Notes: generated by a model from the letters alone, not told the origin. A stretch of 64,000 bases of DNA from WTFY01 sp011523795 (GCA_965207475.1 OZ242278.1:744001-808000), one strand, 5' to 3'; counted from the first letter of the stretch, positions 15,481 to 24,946 are shown. Numbers and translations: made by a program.

Positions 15481-18400
15481 CAGGCCTGATCGCCCTGTTT
15501 GCAGGGCACAGGAATGCATGCAACCTGCTCCTGGCACTCATGGTCGTGTCGGGCATCTATGGCCTTCTGAAACTGAATTCCCAGTTTCTGCCGGAATTCG
15601 GGATCGACCGCGTCACCGTGGCGGTCGAATGGCCTGGTGCGACGGCCGACGACGTGTACAGCAACATCTCGCAAGCGATAGAGCCGGAAGTACGGTTCCT
15701 TGACAACGTCAAGCGCGTCAAGGCCCTGGCTTACGAAGGGCTGGCGCGGGTGAACATCGAATTCGAGCCCGGGAACGACATGCAGGCGGCCCTGTCCAGC
15801 GTCGAAGCTGCAATCTCCAGAATCCGGACCCTTCCTGAAGACTCGAAAACTCCGGAGATCAGCCGCGTGGTCCGTCATGAAACGCTCATGCAGGTCATTC
15901 TTTCCGGCCCCTATCCAGACACCTCCCTGAGGAAATTTGCCAAGCAACTGCGTGACGGACTGCTGGACCGGGGGGTCGACAAGGTCACCCTGGTTGGCAC
16001 ACCGGATGAAGAAATCCATGTCGAAGTGCCTTCTGCGGCACTGCGCAGGCTCGACCTTACCCTGTCCAGCATTGCAGCAAGGATTGGCAATGCCTCACAG
16101 GACCTTCCCTCTGGCGATCTGGGCGACGGACAGCGTCAGGTACGGAGCCTGGGGCTGCTGACGACTGCCCGGGCACTGGGAGAGGTTGAAATAAAGGCCT
16201 ACGAGGACGGAAGGAAGGTATACCTTCGAGACATCGCACAGGTGCGTGAAGCGCACGATGAACAGGGCGTTACCGTGTACCGGAATACCCGGCAGGCAGT
16301 CGAGCTGCGCATTCAGCGCGCAGTGAGTTCCGATGCGCTCCTGCAGGCCAGGGCCGTCGAATCGTACCTGGACGAGGCCGAGCCGACCCTGCCTGCAAAC
16401 CTCGTCATGGAACGATACGATGCAACCACCAACCTGCTCAAGGACAGGATCAACTTGCTGATCAAGAACGGAACGGGTGGTCTGGTCCTCGTTACCCTGA
16501 TCCTCATCACATTCCTCAAGGTGCGCGTCGCCTTCTGGGTAATGGCCGGCATTCCTGCCTCCCTCATGGCGACCTTCGGAGTCATGCTGGCCACGGGCCA
16601 GACGCTGAACATGGTCAGCCTCTTCGGGCTGATCATGGCCATAGGCATTATCGTTGATGATGCCGTGGTAGTAGGAGAGCACGTGGACACACGCAGCCGA
16701 TTCGCACCCCCCCTGCAGGCATCCATAGAAGGAGCACGGCGCATGGCCGTGCCCGTCATTGCATCGGCACTGACCACAATCAGTGCATTCCTGCCGCTGT
16801 TTGTTATCTCGGACGTCATCGGCCAGATCATCGCGGCAATCCCGATGGTCGTGATTGCCGTACTCATTGCCAGCCTGATCGAATGCTTTCTGGTACTGCC
16901 CGGTCATCTGCGGGGTGCGCTTGCGCATTCCCGACCTTCTGCCAGGAGCCTGGGTGCCCGTTACCGGTCCTGGTTTGACGGACACTTCGCCACTTTCAGG
17001 GATGGCCCGTTTCGCAGCTTTGTCAGGGCATGTGTCGACTGGCGCTATGCCACGCTTGCCGTCGCTGCAGGACTGTTCCTGCTGGTTTTGGGCATGGTTG
17101 CCGGCGGACGGGTCGGGTTTACCTTTTTCCCGTCACCCGAGCCTGACAAGATTTTTGCGAACATCCAGATGGTCCCGGGCACTTCGCGTGCGAAAACCCG
17201 CGAAATGCTTGCCGAACTGGACCGCGCGCTTCATGCTGCCGCCCGGAAACTTGAGTCCTCACCGGGCAGCCTCGTGCAGACGTCCGTGGGGAAGATCGGA
17301 ACGTTTGTAGGACAGGATCCTGCCGCCGCCGCAAATGACGCACCTGCCGACAACATCGGGGGGCTGATCGCCGAACTTCTTACGGCGGACCGGCGCAAGG
17401 TTCGTGTCCAGGCTCTCATCGGGGCCTGGAATGCCGAAATCCGGCCGGTGGCCGGGCTGGACAACCTTACTATCCGGGAGGAACGCGGCGGGCCACCGGG
17501 CAAGGATGTGGATGTAAGGCTGATCGGAAACGATGTCCACTCGCTGAAGAAAGCCGCAAACGAGCTGAAACTCCTGCTGGCCCGATACCCGGGTGTGAGT
17601 GCGATCGAAGACAACCTGCCCTACGGCAGGCTGGAGACGATCCTGGAAGTGTCGCAACAAGGAAAAGCCCTTGGTTTCACCACGGACAACGTCGGTCAAC
17701 AGGTCAGGAATTCGATAGAGGGAGCCATTGCCAAGCGCTTCCCGCGAGGTGAAGAAGAGGTGACCGTCCGTGTCAAGCTCCCCGATCACGAACTGGACAC
17801 CGACCTGCTGGAAAGGCTGTATCTTCGCAGCCCGGCCGGCATGGAGGTGCCGCTGGCCGAGGTGGTCACGAGGCGTTCCAACCAGAGTTTTTCCAGAATC
17901 AGCAGCGAGAATGGCCGTCGCCAAGTTGCTGTCACGGCAAGTCTCAATACCGCACTCATGAACACGGAAGAAATCCTCGGCGCCATTCAACGTGACGGCC
18001 TGCAGGACATTTTAGACCGATACAGTCTTGACGTGTCCTACAAGGGCAAATCCGAGGAACGGGTCGAAACCTTCGAAGACATGAAGATCGGCGTACTGAT
18101 CGGGCTGGCCAGCATCTACATCATTCTGGCCTGGACCTTTGCCAGCTACGTCCGGCCGATCGTGGTCATGGCGATCATTCCGATGGGCCTTGTTGGCGCC
18201 GTCCTAGGTCACCTGCTGCTCGGATACAATTTCAGCATGCTCTCACTGACTGCCCTGATCGGACTGTCCGGCATTGTCGTCAACAACTCCATCATCCTGG
18301 TAAACACGATGGAACGGCGCGCAGAGTCGGAACCGCTCGCTGATGCGATCGTGAACGGCACCTGTGACAGGCTTCGGCCCGTCATTCTCACTTCTGCCAC

Positions 18401-18608
18401 CACTATCGGCGGCTTGACACCCCTGCTCTTCGAAAAAAGCCTGCAGGCACAGTTCCTGATTCCCATGGCGGTAACCATCGTGTTCGGCCTAGGTTGCGCG
18501 GCCGTGCTGGTACTGAGTGTCATCCCGGCACTGATGGCCGTACAGGAGGACCTGCGAAAGCTGCTTGGTCACCCTGCAGAAATGACCGCTTCCGGCAGCG
18601 GCACATGA
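15477..18608 (+). CDS. RND-family efflux pump, inner-membrane permease
   Basis: 1043 residues with the AcrB-type plan: TM1 near residues 10-30, a first periplasmic loop with porter subdomains (PDEEIHVEVPSAALRRLDL), a helix block around 330-500, a second large loop, and a final helix block from about 865. The proton-relay pair Asp394-Asp395 is present in TM4 (GIIVDDAVVVGEH). The TM10 lysine of AcrB is replaced by Asn936-Asn937 in GIVVNNSIILVN, a pattern found in other AcrB-family branches. The substrate is unknown; drugs, detergents or envelope lipids are possible. It is coupled to the adaptor gene through the 20-codon ORF. Confidence 0.92.
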   Translation: MTGLIALFAGHRNACNLLLALMVVSGIYGLLKLNSQFLPEFGIDRVTVAVEWPGATADDVYSNISQAIEPEVRFLDNVKRVKALAYEGLARVNIEFEPGNDMQAALSSVEAAISRIRTLPEDSKTPEISRVVRHETLMQVILSGPYPDTSLRKFAKQLRDGLLDRGVDKVTLVGTPDEEIHVEVPSAALRRLDLTLSSIAARIGNASQDLPSGDLGDGQRQVRSLGLLTTARALGEVEIKAYEDGRKVYLRDIAQVREAHDEQGVTVYRNTRQAVELRIQRAVSSDALLQARAVESYLDEAEPTLPANLVMERYDATTNLLKDRINLLIKNGTGGLVLVTLILITFLKVRVAFWVMAGIPASLMATFGVMLATGQTLNMVSLFGLIMAIGIIVDDAVVVGEHVDTRSRFAPPLQASIEGARRMAVPVIASALTTISAFLPLFVISDVIGQIIAAIPMVVIAVLIASLIECFLVLPGHLRGALAHSRPSARSLGARYRSWFDGHFATFRDGPFRSFVRACVDWRYATLAVAAGLFLLVLGMVAGGRVGFTFFPSPEPDKIFANIQMVPGTSRAKTREMLAELDRALHAAARKLESSPGSLVQTSVGKIGTFVGQDPAAAANDAPADNIGGLIAELLTADRRKVRVQALIGAWNAEIRPVAGLDNLTIREERGGPPGKDVDVRLIGNDVHSLKKAANELKLLLARYPGVSAIEDNLPYGRLETILEVSQQGKALGFTTDNVGQQVRNSIEGAIAKRFPRGEEEVTVRVKLPDHELDTDLLERLYLRSPAGMEVPLAEVVTRRSNQSFSRISSENGRRQVAVTASLNTALMNTEEILGAIQRDGLQDILDRYSLDVSYKGKSEERVETFEDMKIGVLIGLASIYIILAWTFASYVRPIVVMAIIPMGLVGAVLGHLLLGYNFSMLSLTALIGLSGIVVNNSIILVNTMERRAESEPLADAIVNGTCDRLRPVILTSATTIGGLTPLLFEKSLQAQFLIPMAVTIVFGLGCAAVLVLSVIPALMAVQEDLRKLLGHPAEMTASGSGT

Positions 18609-18636
18609 CATGCAGGGATAATCCCCGAACCGTTCA

Positions 18637-19485
18637 TCAGTTTTCCATTTCTGCCCGGGACACCGCACGTGTCACCCGGTCAAACTGGCGAGTCGGGAGT
18701 ACCCGCTTCAGGTAAGCCAGCACATAAGTCGGCACCGTTACGTAATACCTGGCCCTGGGTCGAGCCGCCTCCAGGGCATGGATCACCTTTTTCACCACCG
18801 CGTCCGCCGGCAGGGTGAAGGGAACCGATATGTCTTCCGTCATGAGACGCCGTTCAACTTTCCTGTAGACCTCGCGATGCGGACTGCGGTCGGGATCGAT
18901 GTTGGCCTTGTACGCCAGGTAGGCATTTTCCCTGAAACGGCTGCTCACGGGCCCGGGCTCGATCAGGGAGACAAATATGCCCGTGCCCTGCAATTCCAGC
19001 CTCAACGTATCGCTCAAGCCCTCGATGGCATACTTGCTGGCGGTGTAGGCGCCCCGGAAGTGCAGTGCCATCAGGCCCAGCAACGAGCTGTTTTGTATGA
19101 TGCGCCCGGCATGATTGGCGCGCATGGACGGCAAGAGGCGGCATGTCAGATCATGCCAGCCCAACAGGTTGGTCTCCAGCTGGGCCCTCAACACGTCACG
19201 CGTCAGGTCTTCCACCGCACCCGGCTGGCCGTAGGCTCCATTGTTGAACAGTGCGAAAACCTTCCCTTGCGTGCGCGACAGCACCTCACCCGCCAGGGCC
19301 TCCACGCTTCCGGGATCGGCGAGATCCAAGGCCAGGGCTTCAAACCCCTCGGCCTCCAGCTGTTCCAGGTCCCTGGCCTTGCGGGCCGTGGCCAGCACCC
19401 GGTAACCGCGGCGGGCCAGCATCTGCGCGGCACGACGGCCAATCCCGCTCGAACAGCCAGTGATCAGTACACTTCGACCGGTCAT
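18637..19485 (-). CDS. Short-chain dehydrogenase/reductase
   Basis: A 282-residue classical SDR. The cofactor motif TGCSSGIG is at about residues 9-16, and ATARKARDLEQL suggests a basic residue after strand 2, favouring NADP(H). The catalytic residues are visible as the Ser in IIQNSSLLG and YTASKYA (Tyr and Lys). The C-terminal part, with a segment ending in YVTVPTYVLAYLKRVLP, is longer than in minimal SDRs and may bind membranes or lipids. An AGGAG box lies 5 nt before the ATG. It is convergent with the RND pump (28 bp between stops). The substrate cannot be inferred. Confidence 0.88.
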   Translation of the reverse strand: MTGRSVLITGCSSGIGRRAAQMLARRGYRVLATARKARDLEQLEAEGFEALALDLADPGSVEALAGEVLSRTQGKVFALFNNGAYGQPGAVEDLTRDVLRAQLETNLLGWHDLTCRLLPSMRANHAGRIIQNSSLLGLMALHFRGAYTASKYAIEGLSDTLRLELQGTGIFVSLIEPGPVSSRFRENAYLAYKANIDPDRSPHREVYRKVERRLMTEDISVPFTLPADAVVKKVIHALEAARPRARYYVTVPTYVLAYLKRVLPTRQFDRVTRAVSRAEMEN

Positions 19486-19527
19486 TCCTGCTCCTGCAGC
19501 CTGCCCCGCTCAGCACCTCGGGCAGCT

Positions 19528-19555
19528 TGAAAACCCGGCATGCAGCCTGCCGGGT
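19528..19555 (-). terminator. Rho-independent terminator after asd
   Basis: Read on the minus strand, ACCCGGCA and TGCCGGGT form a perfect 8-bp GC-rich stem around a 7-nt loop, directly followed by TTTTC. It lies about 32 bp after the asd stop and would end the aroC-MFS-leuCDB-asd transcript before the SDR gene. Confidence 0.6.
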
Positions 19556-19586
19556 CCGGACTTCCCCGCAGAACAGGCTGTCATGC

Positions 19587-20606
19587 TCAGAGGTATTCCC
19601 TGACGAGAATTTCCGCAATCTGGATGCTGTTCAGGGCCGCTCCTTTCCTCAGGTTGTCACTCACCACCCACATGTTGAGACCGCGCGGATGCGAAATATC
19701 TTCCCGGATACGCCCCACGTACACCGCGTCGCTCCCGTCCCCTTCAGTCACTGCAGTGGGATATCCTCCATCCTCATGGCGGTCCAGCACGCAGATGCCC
19801 GGCGTATCGGCCAGCAGTTGTCTCGCCCGGCTGGCTGACAACGGCTCCTTCAATTCCAGGTGAACCGCCTCGGAATGCCCGTTCACGACCGGGATACGCA
19901 CGGTGGTGGGATTCACCAGCAGGGTCTCATCCTCCATGATTTTCCTGGTTTCCCAGACCATTTTCATTTCTTCCTTGGTGTAGCCGTTATCCAGAAACAC
20001 GTCGATGTGCGGCAAGGCATTGAAAGCAATCTGCTTCGGATACACCTCGCATGAAACCGGCTCTCCACCTGAAATCTTCCTGGTCTGCAGGTCCAGTTCC
20101 TCGATCGCTTCTTTCCCGGTACCGGATACCGCCTGGTACGTGGCCACATTTACACGCGAAATTCCGACCGCATCATGGATAGGCTTCAGGGCCACCACCA
20201 TCTGGATGGTTGAACAATTCGGGTTGGCAATGATTCCACGGGTCGTGTAGCCGGATACCTGGTGGGCATTGACTTCCGGAACCACAAGGGGAATGTCATC
20301 GTCATAACGAAACTGCGAGGTGTTGTCCACGACCACGCATCCCTGGCTTGCGGCAATCGGCGCATATTGTTTCGACACGCTCGCACCCGGTGAGAACAGG
20401 CCGATCTGCGTATCTGAAAAATCAAACCCGGCCAAATCCTGCACTTCGAGTTCCTGTTCCCTGAACCGGACTTTCCTGCCGGCCGAGCGTGCGCTCGCCA
20501 CGGCATCGACCCGGTCTGCCGGGAAGTTCCTCTGTTCCAGGATGGCAAGCATCTTCTCACCCACGGCACCTGTAACACCCACTACCGCAACATTAACTTT
20601 TTCCAT
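19587..20606 (-). CDS. asd: Aspartate-semialdehyde dehydrogenase
   Basis: 339 residues. The N-terminal nucleotide-binding motif is VAVVGVTGAVGEKML, and the active-site Cys131 lies in IANPNCSTIQMVVAL. The substrate Arg/His region ATYQAVSGTGKEA and RIPVVNGHSEAVHLEL are intact. It reduces aspartyl phosphate to aspartate semialdehyde for lysine, diaminopimelate, threonine and methionine. It follows leuB by 15 bp, the conserved leuCDB-asd order. A TACAAT exactly 6 nt before the ATG could give an additional leaderless transcript. Confidence 0.97.
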   Translation of the reverse strand: MEKVNVAVVGVTGAVGEKMLAILEQRNFPADRVDAVASARSAGRKVRFREQELEVQDLAGFDFSDTQIGLFSPGASVSKQYAPIAASQGCVVVDNTSQFRYDDDIPLVVPEVNAHQVSGYTTRGIIANPNCSTIQMVVALKPIHDAVGISRVNVATYQAVSGTGKEAIEELDLQTRKISGGEPVSCEVYPKQIAFNALPHIDVFLDNGYTKEEMKMVWETRKIMEDETLLVNPTTVRIPVVNGHSEAVHLELKEPLSASRARQLLADTPGICVLDRHEDGGYPTAVTEGDGSDAVYVGRIREDISHPRGLNMWVVSDNLRKGAALNSIQIAEILVREYL

Positions 20607-20612
20607 TTTTCA

Positions 20613-20618
20613 ATTGTA
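20613..20618 (-). promoter_or_regulatory. Possible leaderless promoter -10 for asd
   Basis: TACAAT on the minus strand is separated from the asd ATG by exactly 6 nt, so initiation 7 nt downstream would coincide with the A of ATG. It lacks the TGC extension seen at three other genes and has no -35 box, and no Shine-Dalgarno box precedes asd. Confidence 0.3.
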
Positions 20619-20621
20619 AAC

Positions 20622-21713
20622 CTAGTTCTTGCTGGAAAGCTGAAGCATCGCACGGATCACTTCATCACCCATCTCGTCCGTCCCGACCGGCTGCTGCCCG
20701 GCACGTGCAATGTCCGCAGTCCGGTATCCCGCTTCCACCACCTGGTGTACAGCCTGCTCTACCAGGTCCGCCAGAAGGGGTTCGTTCAGGCTGTATCGCA
20801 ACATCATGGCCACCGAGAGGATCATGGCCAGCGGGTTGGCAATACCTTTTCCCGCAATATCCGGAGCCGAACCATGCACGGGTTCATACATCCCCCGGTC
20901 CCTTTCATTCAGCGAGGCCGAGGGCAGCATGCCAATGGAACCCGTCAACATGGCCGCAATGTCCGAAAGGATGTCGCCAAACATGTTGTCTGTCAGCACC
21001 ACGTCAAACTGGCCCGGTTCCCTGACCAGCTGCATGGCCGCATTGTCGACATACATGTGACTCAGGGCCACCTTCGCATAGTCCCGGTGCACGGCATTGA
21101 CTACGTCACGCCAGAGCTCGGAGACTTCCAGCACGTTGGCCTTGTCCACCGAACACAGTCGGCTTCCCCGTTTTTGTGCAATCCGGAATGCAACGTGCGC
21201 AATGCGCGCGATCTCATGCTCGTCATACACGAGCGTGTTGAACCCCTGCCGGGTCCTGCCTTCCAGGACGCGCATCCCTCTTGGCTGGCCGAAGTATATA
21301 CCACCTGTCAACTCGCGCACGATCAGGAGGTCCAGCCCGGTCACTTGCTCGGGCTTGAGTGAAGATGCCGAAGCCAGCGAAGGGTATGAGATGGCCGGGC
21401 GCAGGTTTGCGAACAGGTCAAGCTCTGAGCGCAATCGAAGCAGGCCTTTTTCGGGGCGCAGATCCCTTTCCAAATGATCAAACTGGGGCCCTCCCACGGC
21501 TCCCAGCAGGATTGCATCGGCCGCCCGGGCGATTTCCAGGGTTTGTGCCGGCAATGGATCACGGTGCCGGGCATAAGCGCTTCCGCCGACCTGTGCCTCT
21601 TCCAGCTCGACGGCCAGCGCATACTCCTTACCCAGGCTGACCAGTACCTTCCTGGCCTGTGCAACCACTTCCGGCCCGATTCCATCGCCCGGTAATAGCA
21701 GGACCTTGTACAT
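20622..21713 (-). CDS. leuB: 3-isopropylmalate dehydrogenase
   Basis: 363 residues of the isocitrate/isopropylmalate dehydrogenase family. GDGIGPEV opens the protein, RELTGGIYFGQPRG is the substrate-specificity region of LeuB, and DNMFGDILSDIAAMLTGSIGMLPSASL holds the Mg2+ aspartates. It oxidises and decarboxylates 3-isopropylmalate with NAD+. It lies 21 bp after leuD in the leuCDB-asd series. No Shine-Dalgarno box is obvious before the ATG. Confidence 0.97.
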   Translation of the reverse strand: MYKVLLLPGDGIGPEVVAQARKVLVSLGKEYALAVELEEAQVGGSAYARHRDPLPAQTLEIARAADAILLGAVGGPQFDHLERDLRPEKGLLRLRSELDLFANLRPAISYPSLASASSLKPEQVTGLDLLIVRELTGGIYFGQPRGMRVLEGRTRQGFNTLVYDEHEIARIAHVAFRIAQKRGSRLCSVDKANVLEVSELWRDVVNAVHRDYAKVALSHMYVDNAAMQLVREPGQFDVVLTDNMFGDILSDIAAMLTGSIGMLPSASLNERDRGMYEPVHGSAPDIAGKGIANPLAMILSVAMMLRYSLNEPLLADLVEQAVHQVVEAGYRTADIARAGQQPVGTDEMGDEVIRAMLQLSSKN

Positions 21714-21734
21714 GCGGGAGCGAGCTGGCAGGGA

Positions 21735-22373
21735 TCAGGTGAACAGCCAGGGAGCGGACCGCCTAGCCCTGGCCTCATAGGATTTGATCTTGTCTGCATG
21801 CTGCAGCGTGAGGTCTATTTCATCATAGCCATTCAACAGGCAGTATTTGTGAAACTCGCCGATCTCGAATGAAAATTCCCTGCCCTGCGCATCGAGCACC
21901 ACCTGTGCTTCCAGGTCCACAACACAGGCGAACGACGGATCCAGCATGACCTCTCCAAACAGGCAATCCACTTCTGCAGCATCCAGTGTAACCGGCAACA
22001 GCCCGTTCTTGTAACTGTTGCTGCAAAAAATGTCGGCAAAGCTGGGGGCGATCACCACTTCGAACCCGTAGTCCAGGATCGACCAGACAGCATGTTCACG
22101 CGAAGACCCGCAGCCGAAATTGTCGCGTGCGAGCAATATCTTCGCTTCCCGGTATGTTTCCCGATTCAATACAAATTCCGGGTCGATGCGCCGCTCGCCC
22201 GGGTCCTGTCCAAGTACCCCGGGGTCCAGGTAGCGCCAGTTATCGAACAGGTACACGCCAAAGCCGGTTCGCTTGACCGACTTGAGGTACTGCTGGGGAA
22301 TGATGGCGTCCGTATCCACATTGCTGCGGTCCAGCGGCAACAGGGTGGACTTGATGCTTGCAAACGACTTCAC
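21735..22373 (-). CDS. leuD: 3-isopropylmalate dehydratase small subunit
   Basis: 212 residues, the usual LeuD length. The start is a GTG at 22373 that overlaps the leuC TGA as GTGA. The open frame continues far upstream, but that part lies inside leuC and matches nothing. The swivel-domain signatures are intact: NVDTDAIIPQQYLKSV near the N terminus and DNFGCGSSREHA in the middle. With LeuC it isomerises 2-isopropylmalate to 3-isopropylmalate. The 4-nt overlap suggests coupled synthesis of the two subunits. Confidence 0.96.
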   Translation of the reverse strand: MKSFASIKSTLLPLDRSNVDTDAIIPQQYLKSVKRTGFGVYLFDNWRYLDPGVLGQDPGERRIDPEFVLNRETYREAKILLARDNFGCGSSREHAVWSILDYGFEVVIAPSFADIFCSNSYKNGLLPVTLDAAEVDCLFGEVMLDPSFACVVDLEAQVVLDAQGREFSFEIGEFHKYCLLNGYDEIDLTLQHADKIKSYEARARRSAPWLFT

Positions 22374-23758
22374 TGCATGTACTTCCTCACGTCTACGAAG
22401 TGCCCGTGCAGGGCAGCAGCCACGGCCATGACCGGACTGACCAAGTGTGTGCGACCGCCCTTGCCCTGACGGCCCTCGAAATTCCGGTTGGAAGTCGAGG
22501 CACAGCGTTCTCCAGGCTCCAGCTGATCGGCATTCATGCCCAGGCACATGGAACAACCCGGCTCACGCCATTCAAACCCGGCAGCCTTAAAGACCCGGTC
22601 CAGACCTTCCTGTTCCGCCTGCTGCTTGACCAGGCCGGAGCCTGGCACAACCATTGCCAGCTTGATGTTCTCCGCGACCGTACGGTCGCGGATCAGGCTT
22701 GCAGCCGCCCGCAGGTCCTCGATTCGGGAGTTGGTGCATGACCCGATGAATACCTTGTCCACCCGGATAGCCTCGATCGGCGTCCCGGGCTGCAGGTCCA
22801 TGTACTGCAAGGCGTGGTGGTAGTCCGGATTGCCATCCTCCGGGACCACCTCATCCACGTCCACGACCATTTCGGGGGAGGTCCCCCAGGTAACCTGGGG
22901 CTTGAGGGTGCCGACATCAAGCCTCACCACTGCATCAAACCTGGCATCCTCGTCACTGTGCAGCGTGCGCCAGTTCGCCACTGCCTGATCCCATAACGCA
23001 CCTTGAGGGGCATAGGGGCGGTTGGCGATGTACTCCAGGGTTGTGTCATCCACGGCAACCATCCCTGCCCGTGCACCGGCCTCGATCGACATGTTGCACA
23101 TCGTCATGCGTGCTTCCACAGAAAGCGAGCGGATTGCAGATCCGGCATACTCCACGGTATACCCGGTGGCTCCCGAGGTGCCAAGCCTGCCGATGATGGC
23201 AAGAATGATATCCTTGGACGTCACCCCCGGTGGCAGGCAGCCTTCCACCTGGACCAGCATGTTTTGCGACTTTTTCATCAACAGGCATTGCGTGGCCAGC
23301 ACGTGTTCCACCTCCGAGGTGCCGATCCCGAATGCCAAGGCCCCCAGTGCGCCGTGAGTGGAGGTGTGTGAATCCCCGCACACGATGGTCATCCCGGGCA
23401 GAGACACCCCCTGCTCCGGGCCAATCACGTGCACGATGCCCTGCCGCACGTCCAGCATGGGAAACTGTGTCAGTGCAAAGTGCCTGCAGTTTTCGTCGAG
23501 CGTGTCGACCTGCAGCCTGGAAATAGGGTCCTCGATTCCTGCGCTGCGGTCCGTGGTCGGTACGTTATGGTCTGCCGTGGCAAGGATGGAATCCCTCCGC
23601 CACGGAACCCGGTTGGTGAGCCGCAACCCTTCGAATGCCTGCGGCGATGTCACTTCATGTACCAGATGCCTGTCTATGTACAGCAACACCATGCCGTCAT
23701 CGCGCTCATGCACGACATGACTTTCCCACACCTTGTCATACAACGTGTTCGTACCCAT
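22370..23758 (-). CDS. leuC: 3-isopropylmalate dehydratase large subunit
   Basis: 462 residues, an aconitase-family protein. The three cluster-binding cysteines are seen in VFIGSCTNSRIEDL and in the CSMC pair of EPGCSMCLGMN. CGDSHTSTHGALGALAFGIG is a further signature. It binds a [4Fe-4S] cluster and forms the catalytic half of LeuCD. A TATAGGAA tract just before the ATG may serve as ribosome site. The MFS transporter gene ends 3 bp upstream, so leuC is probably read from further upstream rather than from its own promoter. Confidence 0.97.
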   Translation of the reverse strand: MGTNTLYDKVWESHVVHERDDGMVLLYIDRHLVHEVTSPQAFEGLRLTNRVPWRRDSILATADHNVPTTDRSAGIEDPISRLQVDTLDENCRHFALTQFPMLDVRQGIVHVIGPEQGVSLPGMTIVCGDSHTSTHGALGALAFGIGTSEVEHVLATQCLLMKKSQNMLVQVEGCLPPGVTSKDIILAIIGRLGTSGATGYTVEYAGSAIRSLSVEARMTMCNMSIEAGARAGMVAVDDTTLEYIANRPYAPQGALWDQAVANWRTLHSDEDARFDAVVRLDVGTLKPQVTWGTSPEMVVDVDEVVPEDGNPDYHHALQYMDLQPGTPIEAIRVDKVFIGSCTNSRIEDLRAAASLIRDRTVAENIKLAMVVPGSGLVKQQAEQEGLDRVFKAAGFEWREPGCSMCLGMNADQLEPGERCASTSNRNFEGRQGKGGRTHLVSPVMAVAAALHGHFVDVRKYMQ

Positions 23759-23761
23759 TTC

Positions 23762-24946
23762 CTATACCGTACCGTCGTGTCGCCCAAGTCTCCAGGCTGG
23801 TTTGGCCAGCCATACGTATTGAAAGCACGCGAGGACGGCGATAGCCGTCGCAAGCATGTATACCCCGGAAGATCCGATCGCATTCCAAGTATACCCGCTC
23901 ACCAGACTGCCAAGCGAGGCTCCCAGGCCAAAACTGATGCAGGAATAGATTCCCATACCCCGTCCCTGGATATTGCCCGAAAATTTCCGGTCGATCAGGT
24001 ATATGGCCGACGCATGAAACAATCCGTACGATGCGGCGTGCAGGATCTGGGCAAGCAGCAACACGGGCAGGGTGTCCGCGAACGAGGCAATCAGCCACCA
24101 CCTCAGGGCCGTAAGCAGCATGGCCAGGACCAGCATCCGGTTGGCACCGAATTTCGGCAGTAGCCTGTAGGCCATGAAAAACAGCAGCACCTCGGAAATG
24201 ACACCGAGTGACCAGAGTTGCCCTATCGCGTTGTGAGAATAGCCGAATTCCTCCAGATAGATACTGAAAAAGGTGTAGTAAGGCCCGTGGCTCATCTGGA
24301 TCAAAAAGGCTGCAAGCAGCAAGGCCAGTACAGAAGGCTCAAGGCATGTTTTCAGCAAAGAGGTATTTCCATCATGCGTGGCCAAGCCTGGCCTGTCCTG
24401 CACCAGCAGGCTGCTTGCGAAGATGCATGACAGGAGCACCAGGATCGCCCACGGCAGCAACCCGATCCCGTGGCTCTGCAACAGGGGCGCCAGGGCAGAT
24501 ACCGAGACGATAAAACCCACCGAGCCCCATAACCGTACACGGCCGTACCCGTACTTGTCTTCACCGAGATGGTTCATGGTCGCCGCCTCGAACTGGGGCA
24601 GCGCGGCATTCCAGAAAAATCCGAAGCCTGCCAGCACAATCAGCATTGCCCAGTAGTCATGCGCAAGCAGTACCATCGCAAAGGTGCCCATCCCGGCCAG
24701 CATGGCAATCCGGACCAGCCGAATCTGCTGGCTGGTATGGTCCGCGATCCACCCCCAGATGCCGGGGGCGACGATCTTGGTCGCAAGCAGCACGGCAGAC
24801 AGCTCCCCGATCTGCCCGGCGGTAAACCCGAGATGCTTCAGATACAGGCTCCAGTACGGCAGCAGCGCGCCCAGGCAGGCAAAGTAGAAAAAATAGATCG
24901 ATGAAAGCCTGCCGTACCCGGCAAACGGCTTCTGCATGCCCCACAT
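23762..24946 (-). CDS. MFS transporter (MFS_1_like / HcaT-type)
   Basis: 394 residues with twelve predicted helices. The opening SSIYFFYFACLGALLPYWSL and the motif-A-like region LATKIVAPGIWGWIADHT place it in the MFS_1_like group that includes E. coli HcaT (phenylpropionate transporter family); the substrate here is unknown. A second in-frame ATG three codons in is about equally plausible as start. The position between aroC and leuC, with 46 bp and 3 bp gaps, suggests one transcript and perhaps an amino-acid or aromatic metabolite as cargo, but that is inference. Confidence 0.85.
   Translation of the reverse strand: MWGMQKPFAGYGRLSSIYFFYFACLGALLPYWSLYLKHLGFTAGQIGELSAVLLATKIVAPGIWGWIADHTSQQIRLVRIAMLAGMGTFAMVLLAHDYWAMLIVLAGFGFFWNAALPQFEAATMNHLGEDKYGYGRVRLWGSVGFIVSVSALAPLLQSHGIGLLPWAILVLLSCIFASSLLVQDRPGLATHDGNTSLLKTCLEPSVLALLLAAFLIQMSHGPYYTFFSIYLEEFGYSHNAIGQLWSLGVISEVLLFFMAYRLLPKFGANRMLVLAMLLTALRWWLIASFADTLPVLLLAQILHAASYGLFHASAIYLIDRKFSGNIQGRGMGIYSCISFGLGASLGSLVSGYTWNAIGSSGVYMLATAIAVLACFQYVWLAKPAWRLGRHDGTV

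Noticed and set aside
16095..16985. 296-codon frame opposite the RND pump
   Set aside because: Antisense to the TM1-TM6 region of a full-length pump; composition is biased (His, Asp, Gln) and no start signal is visible.
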